Of a stretch of 64,000 bases of DNA, positions 16,013 to 24,661 are shown piece after piece. Source of the DNA: Enemella evansiae (GTDB lineage Bacteria; Pseudomonadota; Alphaproteobacteria; Rhodobacterales; Rhodobacteraceae); contig JAFKDC010000015.1 in the NCBI GenBank assembly GCA_017255395.1, positions 62,001-126,000 on the forward strand. The letters run 5' to 3'. The number at the start of each line of letters is the position of its first letter. The stretch's first letter is position 1. The position numbers were made by a program, and so were the translations under genes. The notes below the pieces were generated by a model. It searched no databases, was not told the DNA's origin, and saw nothing but the letters and a program-made list of their open reading frames with translations.

Positions 16013-17796
16013 ATGTCTACGGAGTCACCGGCTGGAAGAACGGCGGCAAGACCGGCCTGATGGAGCGGCTGGTGTCGCATTTCGTCGCCCGGGGGCTGCG
16101 GGTCAGCACGGTCAAGCACGCACATCACACCTTCGACGTCGACCACCCCGGCACCGACAGCTACCGCCACCGCGTGGCGGGGGCCTCCGAGGTGGTGCTG
16201 GCCTCGGCCCGCCGGGCGGCGCGGATGACCGAACTGGCGGAGGGAGAGGAGCCTTCGCTGGCAGCGCTGCTGGCGGGTCTGGGGCCCTGCGACCTTGTGC
16301 TGGTCGAGGGCTACAAACGCGACAGCCACCCCAAGATAGAGGCCTTTCGCGCCGCCCCCGGCAATCCGCTGATCGCGCCGGGCGATCCGACGGTCCGCGC
16401 GGTGGCCAGCGATGTACCGCTGGAGATCGACCGCCCGGTCTTCGGCCTGAACGATACCGCTTCGATCGCCGATTTCATCGCCCGCGATCTGGGGTTGGAC
16501 GAAGAGCCAGAGGCCCGGCAGGCGCCGGACGAGTCCGGCGGGCTGAAGCCGCCGCCCCTGACAAACGATTGCTTTGCCCTGCCGCGAGGGGTGTCCTGGA
16601 CCCCGGTGGACGAGGCGCTGGCGCATCTGCGCGCGGGACTGCACCCGGTCACGGCGGTCGAGACGGTGCCGCTGTCCGCCGCCAGCGGGCGCGTGCTGGC
16701 GCAGGATATCGCGGCCCGGCGCGCCAACCCGCCGCATCCCAACACCGCCGTCGATGGCTACGGTTTCGCGGTGGCGTCCCTGCCCGGGACGGAAGAGGTC
16801 GTCCTGCCGCTGGTGCCGGGGCGGGCTGCTGCGGGTGCGCCCTTTGCGGGCGCCGTGCCGGCGGGCCATGCGGTGCGCGTCCTGACCGGGGCCTTGCTGC
16901 CCGAGGGCGTCGATACGGTGGTGTTGGAGGAAGACACCCGCACTGACGGGGCGCGGCTGGCCTTCCGCCTGCCGGTGAAGCCGGGGGCCAATACCCGCCG
17001 CGCGGGCGAGGACATGGATGAGGGGGCGCCCTGCCTGCAGGCGGGCCGACTGCTGACCCCCGCCGACCTCGCGCTTGCCGCCGCCACCGGGCACGGGGCG
17101 CTGCCGGTGCGGGCGACGCTGCGGGTCGGTGTGCTGTCGACCGGGGACGAGATCGTGGCGCCGGGCACGGCGGCCCGGGTCTCGCAGACCTATGACGCCA
17201 ACCGGCCCATGCTGCTGGCGCTGCTGGCGCGCTTCGGTCACGAGGCGGTGGACCTTGGCCATGTCGGCGATGACCGCGCGTCGCTGCGGGCGCGGCTGGA
17301 CGGGGCGGGCGTGGACGCGGTGCTGACCTCTGGCGGGGCCTCTGCCGGGGACGAGGACCATGTCTCGGCGCTGTTGCGCGAGGCGGGGGCGCTGAACGAC
17401 TGGCGGATCGCGCTGAAGCCGGGACGGCCGCTGGCCCTGGGGTTGTGGAACCGGAAGACCCCGGTCTTCGGCCTGCCGGGCAACCCGGTGGCGGCCTTCG
17501 TCTGCACGCTGATCTTCGCGCGGCCCGCGCTGGCATTGCTGGCGGGCGCCGACTGGTCCGAGCCGCAGGGCTTCGACGTGCCTGCGGGGTTCTCGAAGCG
17601 CAAGAAACCGGGGCGGCGCGAGTACCTGCGCGCGCGCATTCGCGACGGGCGGGCCGAGGTCTTCCGGTCGGAAGGGTCGGGTCGCGTTTCCGGGCTGAGC
17701 TGGGCCGAGGGACTGGTGGAACTGCCCGACGGCGCCATGATCGTCGAGCCGGGTGTGCCGGTGCGCTACATTCCCTTCGGGTCCTTCGGGCTGTAG
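16009..17796 (+). CDS. MobB-MoeA fusion protein (molybdenum cofactor biosynthesis)
   Basis: This 595-residue protein is two enzymes in one chain. Residues 1-165 are MobB: a P-loop at 8-15 (GWKNGGKT), a V-K-H-A-H-H motif and a D-L-V-L-V-E-G-Y-K motif. Residues 195-595 are MoeA: N-T-A-V-D-G-Y-G-F, G-A-x-x-P-x-G-V-D-T-V-V, S-T-G-D-E-I-V, Y-D-A-N-R-P-M-L and the G-L-P-G-N-P-V-A loop. MoeA inserts molybdate into adenylylated molybdopterin; MobB assists MobA. A proline-rich linker (about 165-195) joins them. GTG 16009 overlaps the mobA stop. Confidence 0.93.
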   Translation: MNVYGVTGWKNGGKTGLMERLVSHFVARGLRVSTVKHAHHTFDVDHPGTDSYRHRVAGASEVVLASARRAARMTELAEGEEPSLAALLAGLGPCDLVLVEGYKRDSHPKIEAFRAAPGNPLIAPGDPTVRAVASDVPLEIDRPVFGLNDTASIADFIARDLGLDEEPEARQAPDESGGLKPPPLTNDCFALPRGVSWTPVDEALAHLRAGLHPVTAVETVPLSAASGRVLAQDIAARRANPPHPNTAVDGYGFAVASLPGTEEVVLPLVPGRAAAGAPFAGAVPAGHAVRVLTGALLPEGVDTVVLEEDTRTDGARLAFRLPVKPGANTRRAGEDMDEGAPCLQAGRLLTPADLALAAATGHGALPVRATLRVGVLSTGDEIVAPGTAARVSQTYDANRPMLLALLARFGHEAVDLGHVGDDRASLRARLDGAGVDAVLTSGGASAGDEDHVSALLREAGALNDWRIALKPGRPLALGLWNRKTPVFGLPGNPVAAFVCTLIFARPALALLAGADWSEPQGFDVPAGFSKRKKPGRREYLRARIRDGRAEVFRSEGSGRVSGLSWAEGLVELPDGAMIVEPGVPVRYIPFGSFGL

Positions 17797-17854
17797 GGGA
17801 TGCGCCCGGTTTCGCCGGGCCGATGCCCGGCGACCGGCCGGGGGCTCTGCCCGT

Positions 17855-17921
17855 CGCCATCGTCGCCCGGACCGATGGCGCCACGATGGCGACCCCAGAG
17901 GTATTTGCAAGACCGAAGAAG
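17855..17921 (+). repeat. Composite 3'-flank element copy 1 (hairpin plus GAGGTATTTG...CGAAGAAG)
   Basis: About 60 bp past the mobB-moeA stop, an 8-bp stem CGCCATCG/CGATGGCG (17855-17862 with 17873-17880) is followed by the 24-bp motif at 17898-17921. That motif matches the copy at 27903-27926 in 23 of 24 bases on inspection. It lies in the gene's own orientation. The rest of the 268-bp gap before the convergent membrane-protein gene shows no gene. Confidence 0.7.
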
Positions 17922-18064
17922 GGGGGCGGTGCGTTTGAGCCGGGGGGCTGCGGCGGCTTGCGCGGGGCGCGTCGCCCTGTGGGGCAGCGGGATCGGCTGG
18001 AGGCTTCGGGTTTTGAGGCCCGGTCACGGATCGGGGGTTTGCGGCTGGCCGCCGGGGGCTGCGT

Positions 18065-19066
18065 TCAGTCGAAGGTGCCCGCGACCCGGCCCAGCAGCAT
18101 GAAGGCGCGCGCGGTGCGGGTGGCCGAGAAGGCGGTGATCTCTTCGTCCGTCGCCTGCTCTGCGAAACTGGTGAATTGCTGGTCGAAGCGGCGCAGGAAG
18201 TGGTGCGCGGCGTCGCGGAAGATCGGGTCTTCCTTCATCCGTCCCGCCGTCAGGGCGATGGCAGAGCGGTCGTGGATGCCGCCCAGCCCGGCGATGGCGC
18301 GTCCGCGGGCACCCTCTGCGAAGCTGCGCCAGGTCTCCGGTCGGGCCATGTCGGGCCGCAGGTCGTCCATGTAGACGCTGTTCTCGGACAGAAGCGTCAG
18401 CACGTCCTGCGAGGCTTGGATCAGCTTGGCGGCGTTGCGGTCCTTGAGCGCGCGGCGCAGGGCGGCAAAGCCGGCCTTGTCCTCTGCGGTTTCCGGGAAG
18501 TGCAGGGCGGAAATGAAATCGGCCTTCGACAGGGGCGGCTGCATGGCCTCGGCGGGTGTGCCGAGCGACAGCATCTGCTGGTCATCGGCACCGCGCGGCG
18601 CTGGCGGGGCGGAGACTGAAGCCTGTTCGGCGGTGCGGACGCCGCCGACCATGGCCAGCGTCGCCTCGAAATTGCGCTGGGCGCCTGCGATCTCGTCCAG
18701 CCGCTTCATGATAGCGGGGTGGGGCGGTTCGCCCTTGCCGCCCTGCGACTGGGCGATATAGGCCTGCCGGAGCGCGTCGATGGAGGCCTGTAGCCGCGCG
18801 CTTTCGTCCCGCATGATCCGTGCCGATCGGGCCGCGAGCGCCGCCACCCAGATCAGGCAGACCGGCAGCACGACGATCATCAGGACCAGCAGGAAATGCA
18901 TGCCGCCGGTCGCGGCCCCGGCATCGCCAAGCAGGAAGAAGCCCCCCGACAGGGCCAGCCAGAGCACCGTCGCCGCCGTCGCCGCGATCTCGATCGGCGT
19001 CACCCCCTCGACACTGCGGGTGTAGAGCCCCGGCATCGTCGGGCGGGCTTCCCTTGTCTCGGCCAT
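18065..19066 (-). CDS. Conserved hypothetical two-helix membrane protein
   Basis: The 333-residue protein has two hydrophobic helices near the N-terminus (about 28-48 and 56-80), a short charged coiled-coil region (about 82-150), and a soluble helical C-terminal domain of about 150 residues with no motif I recognise. I know of no function. It sits 16 bp upstream of nothing on its own strand except greA behind it: greA is 17 bp away and upstream in the same orientation ends before it, so the two may be transcribed independently or as greA followed by this... the order on the minus strand is greA last, this gene first read from 19066. Its neighbourhood gives no further clue. Confidence 0.6.
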   Translation of the reverse strand: MAETREARPTMPGLYTRSVEGVTPIEIAATAATVLWLALSGGFFLLGDAGAATGGMHFLLVLMIVVLPVCLIWVAALAARSARIMRDESARLQASIDALRQAYIAQSQGGKGEPPHPAIMKRLDEIAGAQRNFEATLAMVGGVRTAEQASVSAPPAPRGADDQQMLSLGTPAEAMQPPLSKADFISALHFPETAEDKAGFAALRRALKDRNAAKLIQASQDVLTLLSENSVYMDDLRPDMARPETWRSFAEGARGRAIAGLGGIHDRSAIALTAGRMKEDPIFRDAAHHFLRRFDQQFTSFAEQATDEEITAFSATRTARAFMLLGRVAGTFD

Positions 19067-19082
19067 GGCGCCCCCGCTGCCC

Positions 19083-19553
19083 CTATTTGAATGAGACCGA
19101 AAGGATTTCGTAGGACTTTTCGCCGCCCGGCGTGCGCACCTCGACGCTGTCGCCTTCTTCCTTGCCGATCAGGGCGCGGGCGATGGGCGATTTGACGTTC
19201 AGCAGGCCCTTCTCGATCGAGGCTTCGTGCTCGCCGACGATCTGCCAGGTCTTTTCCTCGTCGGTGTCCTCGTCCACCAGGGTGACCGTGGCGCCGAACT
19301 TGACCGCGCCGGACAGGGTTGTCGGGTCGATCACCTCGGCCAGACCGATGACGCCTTCAAGCTCTTTGATGCGTCCCTCGATAAAGCCCTGCTTCTCGCG
19401 CGCCGAATGGTATTCGGCGTTCTCCTTCAGGTCGCCCAGTTCGCGCGCCTCGGCGATCGCCTGGATGACCGACGGCCGCTCGACGGACTTGAGCTGCTTC
19501 AATTCGCGCTCGAGCGCGGTGAAACCCGCGCGGGTGATCAGGATCTTTTCCAT
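19083..19553 (-). CDS. greA: Transcription elongation factor GreA
   Basis: The 156-residue protein has the GreA architecture: an N-terminal antiparallel coiled coil whose tip carries the acidic pair in [13 protein letters not shown], then the C-terminal FKBP-like domain ending [10 protein letters not shown]. It rescues backtracked RNA polymerase by stimulating transcript cleavage. ATG 19553 gives the standard [11 protein letters not shown] start. On the minus strand it is read before the two-helix membrane-protein gene at 18065-19066, which starts 16 bp after the greA stop, so the two could share a transcript. Confidence 0.95.
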   Translation of the reverse strand: MEKILITRAGFTALERELKQLKSVERPSVIQAIAEARELGDLKENAEYHSAREKQGFIEGRIKELEGVIGLAEVIDPTTLSGAVKFGATVTLVDEDTDEEKTWQIVGEHEASIEKGLLNVKSPIARALIGKEEGDSVEVRTPGGEKSYEILSVSFK

Positions 19554-19863
19554 GGGGTGCCTGTCGCCTTGGAAACCAGAGTTTCGGGAGTTTTGCCGCC
19601 CGTGAGGCGGATGTAAAGCCACGTGGCCTAACCTGCCAGAAGGATTTTTGCAACCTGCAAAGGACTGCCCGGCCGCGTGGCCCCGGGGCCAGGGGAGGCC
19701 TGTGTGCAAGGCCGCGCGGCTGCGCGGATATCCGCGCGACCGGAGAGCCGAGGGCGCGGGGCGCGGGAAAACGACCGGGGCGGGCTGGCAGTTTTTGACG
19801 GCGCGCTTATGTCTTGTCGGCAGTCGCAGGGGGCGGCCCGCGGTTGCGGATCCCCGGAGACGC
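19554..19863. other. Divergent intergenic region with a 16-bp perfect palindrome
   Basis: These 310 bp separate greA (minus) from the Cys-rich gene (plus) and should hold both promoters. The one clear structure is the palindrome GCGCGGATATCCGCGC at 19722-19737, a possible operator. I see no convincing -35/-10 pair and no small gene. Confidence 0.45.
19722..19737. promoter_or_regulatory. 16-bp perfect palindrome, possible operator
   Basis: GCGCGGATATCCGCGC is fully symmetrical and lies 127 bp before the ATG of the Cys-rich protein and 169 bp from the greA start. Its GC-rich composition means chance is possible. The protein that would bind is unknown. Confidence 0.3.
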
Positions 19864-20229
19864 ATGGAGGTCTTTTTGCACCGGTTTCTTGTGGTTCTGG
19901 TCGCGACGGCGATCGCCGCGCTGGCGGCCCTCTTTCCCGGCCCGGGCCATGCCGCGCCCGATGCCGGACATGCCCATCCCCAGTGCGCCGTTTTCCACCC
20001 CGTGGCAGAGGCCGATCCGGGCGTCGCCATGGACTGCGAAGACTGCGGCATGGCCGCCTGCCCGATGAGCGATTGCCTGCAAGAGGCGCTGCCTCCGGAC
20101 CTGATGGCTGCCGCCGACTCCCGGCCGTCGCGGGGGCGGTCCGCGATCCTGTGCAGGTGGGCCGGTGTAGAGTCAGAGGTGCTGGTCCCGCCGCCTCAGG
20201 GCGCGCCGGTGCTGACCTCTATTATCTGA
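19864..20229 (+). CDS. Small secreted Cys-rich protein, possible metal binding
   Basis: The 121-residue protein starts with a signal peptide (hydrophobic stretch about residues 8-28, cleavage near G-H-A-A). The mature part has a His-containing stretch (DAGHAHPQC) and a cysteine cluster [14 protein letters not shown], four Cys with two Met in 14 residues. Such Cys/Met/His clusters are common in periplasmic copper-handling proteins, but I recognise no named family. It lies 20 bp upstream of a DUF305 gene, another family found beside copper-resistance genes, so a metal-stress operon is the inference. ATG 19864 is the start that precedes the signal peptide directly. Confidence 0.65.
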   Translation: MEVFLHRFLVVLVATAIAALAALFPGPGHAAPDAGHAHPQCAVFHPVAEADPGVAMDCEDCGMAACPMSDCLQEALPPDLMAAADSRPSRGRSAILCRWAGVESEVLVPPPQGAPVLTSII

Positions 20230-20249
20230 CTTTTACAGGAGACACCAAG

Positions 20250-20744
20250 ATGACCATTCGACTGACGCTGGCGCTGGGCGCCGGCGCATTCCTCGCGCTG
20301 TCCGCGCCTGCCATGGCGCAGCAAGAGCCGCATTTCACCCTGCCCGAGCGCTGCCTGACCCCGGTGCAGGATACAGCCCCGGATACGCAGGGCGCCGCGA
20401 TGCACGGCGACCACGGCGCCATGGCGCCCGGCGATGCGCCCATGGGCCATGGCGACAGCCCTGCCGGGGACGATGCCGCCGCGATGCCGGAGCATGTCCA
20501 GACCAATCTCGAAAAGATGGCGGTCACCATGGAGGCCATGCACATGGGCATGGTGCAGGAAGATGCGGACATCGCCTTTGCCTGCGGGATGATCGCCCAC
20601 CATCAGGCGGCCATAGACATGGCCGAGGTGCTGCTCGAGCACGGGGAAGACCCGGAGATGCGCGGCCTTGCGACGGAGATCATCGAGGCCCAGACCGCCG
20701 AGATCGACCGCATGACGCGCTGGCTCGAAACCGCCGTGCAGTGA
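20250..20744 (+). CDS. DUF305 family periplasmic protein
   Basis: The 164-residue protein has a cleavable signal peptide (A-P-A-M-A-Q near residue 23), a His/Met/Asp-rich linker (residues 45-80, with repeated M-H-G-D, M-A-P-G-D and M-G-H-G-D), and the DUF305 helical domain with its signature M-I-A-H-H-Q-A-A-I-D-M-A. DUF305 proteins are ferritin-like helical bundles often encoded beside copper-resistance genes. The Met/His-rich linker looks suited to binding copper or silver. RBS AGGAGA lies 8-12 bases before ATG 20250. A strong hairpin follows the stop. Confidence 0.82.
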   Translation: MTIRLTLALGAGAFLALSAPAMAQQEPHFTLPERCLTPVQDTAPDTQGAAMHGDHGAMAPGDAPMGHGDSPAGDDAAAMPEHVQTNLEKMAVTMEAMHMGMVQEDADIAFACGMIAHHQAAIDMAEVLLEHGEDPEMRGLATEIIEAQTAEIDRMTRWLETAVQ

Positions 20745-20750
20745 ACGGGG

Positions 20751-20783
20751 CGGGCCGCGCGACCCTTGCGCGGCCCGCGCTTT
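20751..20783 (+). terminator. Terminator-like hairpin after the DUF305 gene
   Basis: CGGGCCGCGC at 20751-20760 pairs perfectly with GCGCGGCCCG at 20768-20777 across a 7-base loop, followed by CGCTTTGCC. The stem is very stable, but the T-run is short. Confidence 0.55.
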
Positions 20784-20880
20784 GCCCCTGCGCCGACCAA
20801 GACAGCGGCGCAGGGCGTGCAAAAATCGGCGCGTCGGGACCGCTTTGGGCGCTAACGGGCGACGCGACGCCGTGTTCCGA

Positions 20881-20910
20881 TTGACCCGTGCCGCGCTGCC
20901 GCGCTAACTC
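20881..20910 (+). promoter_or_regulatory. Candidate sigma-70 promoter for the ETF-QO gene
   Basis: TTGACC at 20881-20886 and TAACTC at 20905-20910 are separated by 18 bp, 45 bp before the ATG at 20956. The -35 is good and the -10 is partial. Confidence 0.4.
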
Positions 20911-20955
20911 CCTTTGAAATTTTGTTTCGCAAACCCATCGGAAGGGAGAGGCCAC

Positions 20956-22608
20956 ATGACGGACATGCAGCGGGAGTCGATGGAATATGACGTCGTGATC
21001 GTGGGGGGCGGCCCCGCGGGCCTCTCGGCCGCGATCCGCCTGAAGCAACTCGACGCCGATTTGCAGGTCGTCCTGCTGGAGAAGGGCTCCGAGGTCGGCG
21101 CGCATATCCTGTCGGGTGCCGTCCTCGATCCCTGCGGGCTGGACGCGCTGATCCCCGACTGGAAGGAGAAGGGCGCGCCGATCACCGTGCCGGTGCGCGA
21201 GGACAACTTCTACATGCTGGGCGAGGCGGGGCAGGTGCGCGTGCCGAACTGGCCGATGCCCAAGCTAATGAACAACCACGGCAACTACATCGTCTCGATG
21301 GGCAATGTCTGCCGCTGGATGGCCGAACAGGCCGAGGCGCTGGGTGTCGAGATCTTCCCGGGCATGGCCTGCTCGGAAATCGTCTACGGCGAGAACGGCG
21401 AAGTGCGTGGCGTCGTCGCGGGCGAGTTCGGCAAGAACCCCGACGGCAGCAAGGGCGACGGCTATGAGCCGGGGATGGAGCTTCTGGGCAAATACGTCTT
21501 CCTCGGCGAGGGCGTGCGCGGATCGCTGTCCAAGGAAGTGATCGGCACGTTCAACCTGTCCGAGGGGCACGAGCCGCAGAAATACGGGCTTGGCATGAAG
21601 GAGATCTGGGAGATCGACCCGGCCAAGCACCGCGAGGGCACCGTCACCCATACGATGGGCTGGCCGCTGGGCGCGAACGCCGGGGGCGGGTCTTTCATCT
21701 ATCACCTTGAGAACAATCAGGTCTACGTGGGCTTCGTCGTCCACCTGAACTACAAGAACCCCTACCTCTATCCCTACATGGAATTCCAGCGCTTCAAGCA
21801 CCATCCGATGGTGGCCGAGCTTCTGAAGGGCGGAAAGCGCGTGGCTTATGGCGCGCGGGCGATCAGCGAGGGCGGCTACCAGTCGATGCCCAAGATGGTC
21901 GCGCCCGGCGTGGCGCTGCTGGGCTGTTCGGTCGGCATGGTCAACGTGCCGCGCATCAAGGGCAACCACAACGCCATGTTGTCCGGCAAGGCGGCGGCAG
22001 AGGCGGCGCATGCGGCGATCCAGGCGGGCCGCGCCTCGGACGAGCTGACCGCCTACGAGACCGATGTGCGCGAGGGCGCCATCGGCAAGGACCTGAAGAA
22101 GGTGCGCAACGTCAAGCCGCTGTGGTCGAAATACGGCCTGACCGCCTCGCTGACGCTGGGCGGTTTCGACATGTGGACGAACGAGCTGCTGGGCCTGTCG
22201 CTGTTCGGGACGCAGAAGCACGGCAAGACCGATGCCGAGGCGACCGACAAGGTCTTTGCCCACAAGCCCATCGACTACCCCAAGCCCGACGGCACGCTGT
22301 CCTTCGACCGGCTGACGAACGTCTCGTTCAGCTTCACCAACCACGAGGAAAGCCAGCCCGCGCATCTGACGCTGAAGAACGCAGAGGTTCCGATTGCCGA
22401 GAACCTGCCCAAGTACGACGAACCGGCGCAGCGCTATTGCCCCGCAGGCGTCTACGAGGTGGTGCGCGAAGAGGGCAAGGAGCCGCGCTTCGTCATCAAC
22501 TTCCAGAACTGCGTGCACTGCAAGACCTGCGACATCAAGGACCCCAGCCAGAACATCCACTGGACCGTGCCGCAGGGTGGGGACGGGCCGAACTACCCCA
22601 ATATGTAA
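20956..22608 (+). CDS. Electron transfer flavoprotein-ubiquinone oxidoreductase
   Basis: The 550-residue protein passes electrons from reduced ETF to ubiquinone, feeding fatty-acid and amino-acid oxidation into the respiratory chain. Visible features are the FAD dinucleotide motif VVIVGGGPAGLSAA (13-26), the V-G-A-H-I-L-S-G-A segment, the G-C-S-V-G-M-V-N-V-P-x-I-K-G-x-H-N-A-M FAD region, and the C-terminal 4Fe-4S ligands: Y-C-P-A-G-V-Y followed by N-C-V-H-C-K-T-C-D-I. All four cluster cysteines are present. Start ATG 20956 follows GGGAGAGG. Length matches the family (about 550). Confidence 0.96.
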   Translation: MTDMQRESMEYDVVIVGGGPAGLSAAIRLKQLDADLQVVLLEKGSEVGAHILSGAVLDPCGLDALIPDWKEKGAPITVPVREDNFYMLGEAGQVRVPNWPMPKLMNNHGNYIVSMGNVCRWMAEQAEALGVEIFPGMACSEIVYGENGEVRGVVAGEFGKNPDGSKGDGYEPGMELLGKYVFLGEGVRGSLSKEVIGTFNLSEGHEPQKYGLGMKEIWEIDPAKHREGTVTHTMGWPLGANAGGGSFIYHLENNQVYVGFVVHLNYKNPYLYPYMEFQRFKHHPMVAELLKGGKRVAYGARAISEGGYQSMPKMVAPGVALLGCSVGMVNVPRIKGNHNAMLSGKAAAEAAHAAIQAGRASDELTAYETDVREGAIGKDLKKVRNVKPLWSKYGLTASLTLGGFDMWTNELLGLSLFGTQKHGKTDAEATDKVFAHKPIDYPKPDGTLSFDRLTNVSFSFTNHEESQPAHLTLKNAEVPIAENLPKYDEPAQRYCPAGVYEVVREEGKEPRFVINFQNCVHCKTCDIKDPSQNIHWTVPQGGDGPNYPNM

Positions 22609-22942
22609 GAGGTTTGACCTTTTCTTAAGCAATCGGGCGCAGTGTCTGCACAGGGGTTCGGGGCGCGGCAGGCGCCCCGGCCCTGGCAGGCAGGGTGAAG
22701 ATGTGGAAAGGCTGCCGCGTGCTCCGGTCCCGCTTTGGCGGGCGCGGCATGGTCGACGCTTGGCGGGCGGGTGCAGCCCGGCCCGGAACCGCCTGCATGG
22801 GGCGCTGGGGGCAGGGCTCACGCAAACGTGCGGGCCCGGGGGCAGGCCTTGGCCGCCGGGGTAGGGATTGTCGCGATTGCACCATGGCCCCGGGGCCGCT
22901 AGGCTTTCGCGCAACGGGCGCAGACCAACGGAGGCAATCATC
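22609..22942. other. Intergenic region between ETF-QO and the TPR gene
   Basis: I see no gene in these 334 bp. An 8-bp perfect stem CGGGGCGC/GCGCCCCG (22659-22666 with 22672-22679, loop GGCAG) lies about 50 bp after the ETF-QO stop and may act as a terminator, though no T-run follows. AGGAGG-like GGAGG at 22930-22934 is the ribosome binding site of the next gene. Confidence 0.5.
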
Positions 22943-24661
22943 GTGGCAGCTATGGCAAACGGACTTCGCGCGGGCCTTGCGGCCCTGTTCCTTGCGGCCC
23001 CCCTGCCGGTGGCGGCCAACGGTATCGCGGGGGACTACCTTGCCGCGCGGCAGGCCAGTTTCCAAGGCGACTTCAAGTCGGCGGCGCATTACTACAGCCG
23101 CGCGCTGGCCTTCGATCCGGGGCGTCCCGAACTGCTGGAACTCGGCATTCTCGCGAACCTCTCGCTGGGCGAGATCGACCGCGCCTCGACGCTGGCCGAC
23201 CGCATGCAGCAGGACGGCTACGCCAGCCAGATCGCGCAGATGGCGATCATCGCGCGGGATGCGCGGGCCGAGAACTACGGCCCGATCCTGAAGGCCATCG
23301 AGGACAAGCGTGGCGCCGGTCCGCTGGCCGATGGGCTGATCAAGGCATGGGCGCAGCTGGGTCAGGGCGACATGAGCGCCGCGATCCTCGCCTTCGACGA
23401 GGTCGCCAAGGTGCCGGGGCTGGCCTCTTTCTCGACCTATCACAAGGCACTGGCGCTGGCCTCGGTCGGCGATTTCGACAGCGCCAACGCCCTGTTTTCC
23501 GGGGACGGGACATCCGGCATGGCCTCGACCCGGCGCGGCGTCATCGCCCGGCTTCAGATCCTCAGCCAGCTCGACCAGAACAAGGAGGCGCTGAGCCTTC
23601 TGGACACCGCCTTCGGGCGTAATCTGGACCCGGGTCTGGAACAGATCCGCGACAGCCTGGCCGCCGGGGACAAGCTGGCCTTCACGCAGGTCGGCTCGCC
23701 GCGCGACGGCATGGCAGAGGTGTTCTATACCCTCGGCGGCGCGCTCTCGAACGAGGGCAGCGACGACCTGACCCTGCTGTACGTGCAGATGGCCACCTAC
23801 CTTCGGGAAGACCATATCGACGCGCTGCTGCTGACCGCCGAGATTCTCGCCGACATGGGCCAGTACGATCTGGCCGTCGCCACCTACAAGCGCGTTCCGC
23901 AGGACGACAGCGCCTGGCACGCCGCGGTTCTCGGACAGGCCGATGCCCTGCGCGCGCAGGACAAGCCGGAAGAGGCGATTGCCCTGCTGGAAGGCATGGC
24001 CGAGGATCATGCCGATCTGCCCTCGCTTTATAGCACGCTGGGCGACCTCTACCGGCAGGAAGAGCGGCTGCCCGACGCGACAGAAGCCTATTCCAGGGCC
24101 ATCGACGCCTTTCAGGAGGAAACCGCGCGCCAGTGGTTCCTCTATTACGCCCGCGCCATCACCTATGAGCGGCAGGACAAATGGCCCGAGGCAGAGGCCG
24201 ATTTCCGCAAGGCGCTGGAGCTGAACCCCGAGCAGCCGCAGGTGCTGAACTACCTTGGCTATTCGCTGGTCCAGAAAGAGCTGAAGCTCGACGAGGCGCT
24301 GGACATGATCGAACGCGCTGTCGCGGCGCGCCCCGATTCGGGCTATATCGTCGATAGCCTCGGCTGGGTGCTCTACCGCCTCGGCCGCTACGAAGAGGCG
24401 GTGCCGCACATGGAGCGCGCGGCGGAACTGATGCCCATCGACCCCATCGTGAACGACCACCTTGGCGACGTCTACTGGGCGGTCGGGCGCCAGCGCGAGG
24501 CCGAATTCATGTGGAAACGCGCGCTGTCCTTCGCGGATATGAGCGATTCCGCCGAAGAGGCGGACGTCGACCGCATTCGCCGCAAGATCGAGCTGGGACT
24601 GGACGCGGTCCTGTCCGAGGATGGAGAACCGCCGCTGCTGAGGGCCGATGCCTCCGAGTAG
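22943..24661 (+). CDS. Tetratricopeptide-repeat protein, exported
   Basis: The 572-residue protein begins with a signal peptide (GLRAGLAALFLAAPLPVAANG) and is otherwise TPR helices: clear repeats near residues 30-100, 350-420 and 420-530, with patterns such as A-x-x-Y-S-R-A-L-x-x-x-P and G-x-x-Y-W-x-x-G-R-x-x-E-A. It probably scaffolds periplasmic protein complexes; no partner is named by the neighbours. GTG 22943 is preferred because GGAGG sits 8 bases upstream; ATG 22952 would be too distant. The last 14 bp overlap ispE, so the two are translationally coupled. Confidence 0.85.
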   Translation: MAAMANGLRAGLAALFLAAPLPVAANGIAGDYLAARQASFQGDFKSAAHYYSRALAFDPGRPELLELGILANLSLGEIDRASTLADRMQQDGYASQIAQMAIIARDARAENYGPILKAIEDKRGAGPLADGLIKAWAQLGQGDMSAAILAFDEVAKVPGLASFSTYHKALALASVGDFDSANALFSGDGTSGMASTRRGVIARLQILSQLDQNKEALSLLDTAFGRNLDPGLEQIRDSLAAGDKLAFTQVGSPRDGMAEVFYTLGGALSNEGSDDLTLLYVQMATYLREDHIDALLLTAEILADMGQYDLAVATYKRVPQDDSAWHAAVLGQADALRAQDKPEEAIALLEGMAEDHADLPSLYSTLGDLYRQEERLPDATEAYSRAIDAFQEETARQWFLYYARAITYERQDKWPEAEADFRKALELNPEQPQVLNYLGYSLVQKELKLDEALDMIERAVAARPDSGYIVDSLGWVLYRLGRYEEAVPHMERAAELMPIDPIVNDHLGDVYWAVGRQREAEFMWKRALSFADMSDSAEEADVDRIRRKIELGLDAVLSEDGEPPLLRADASE

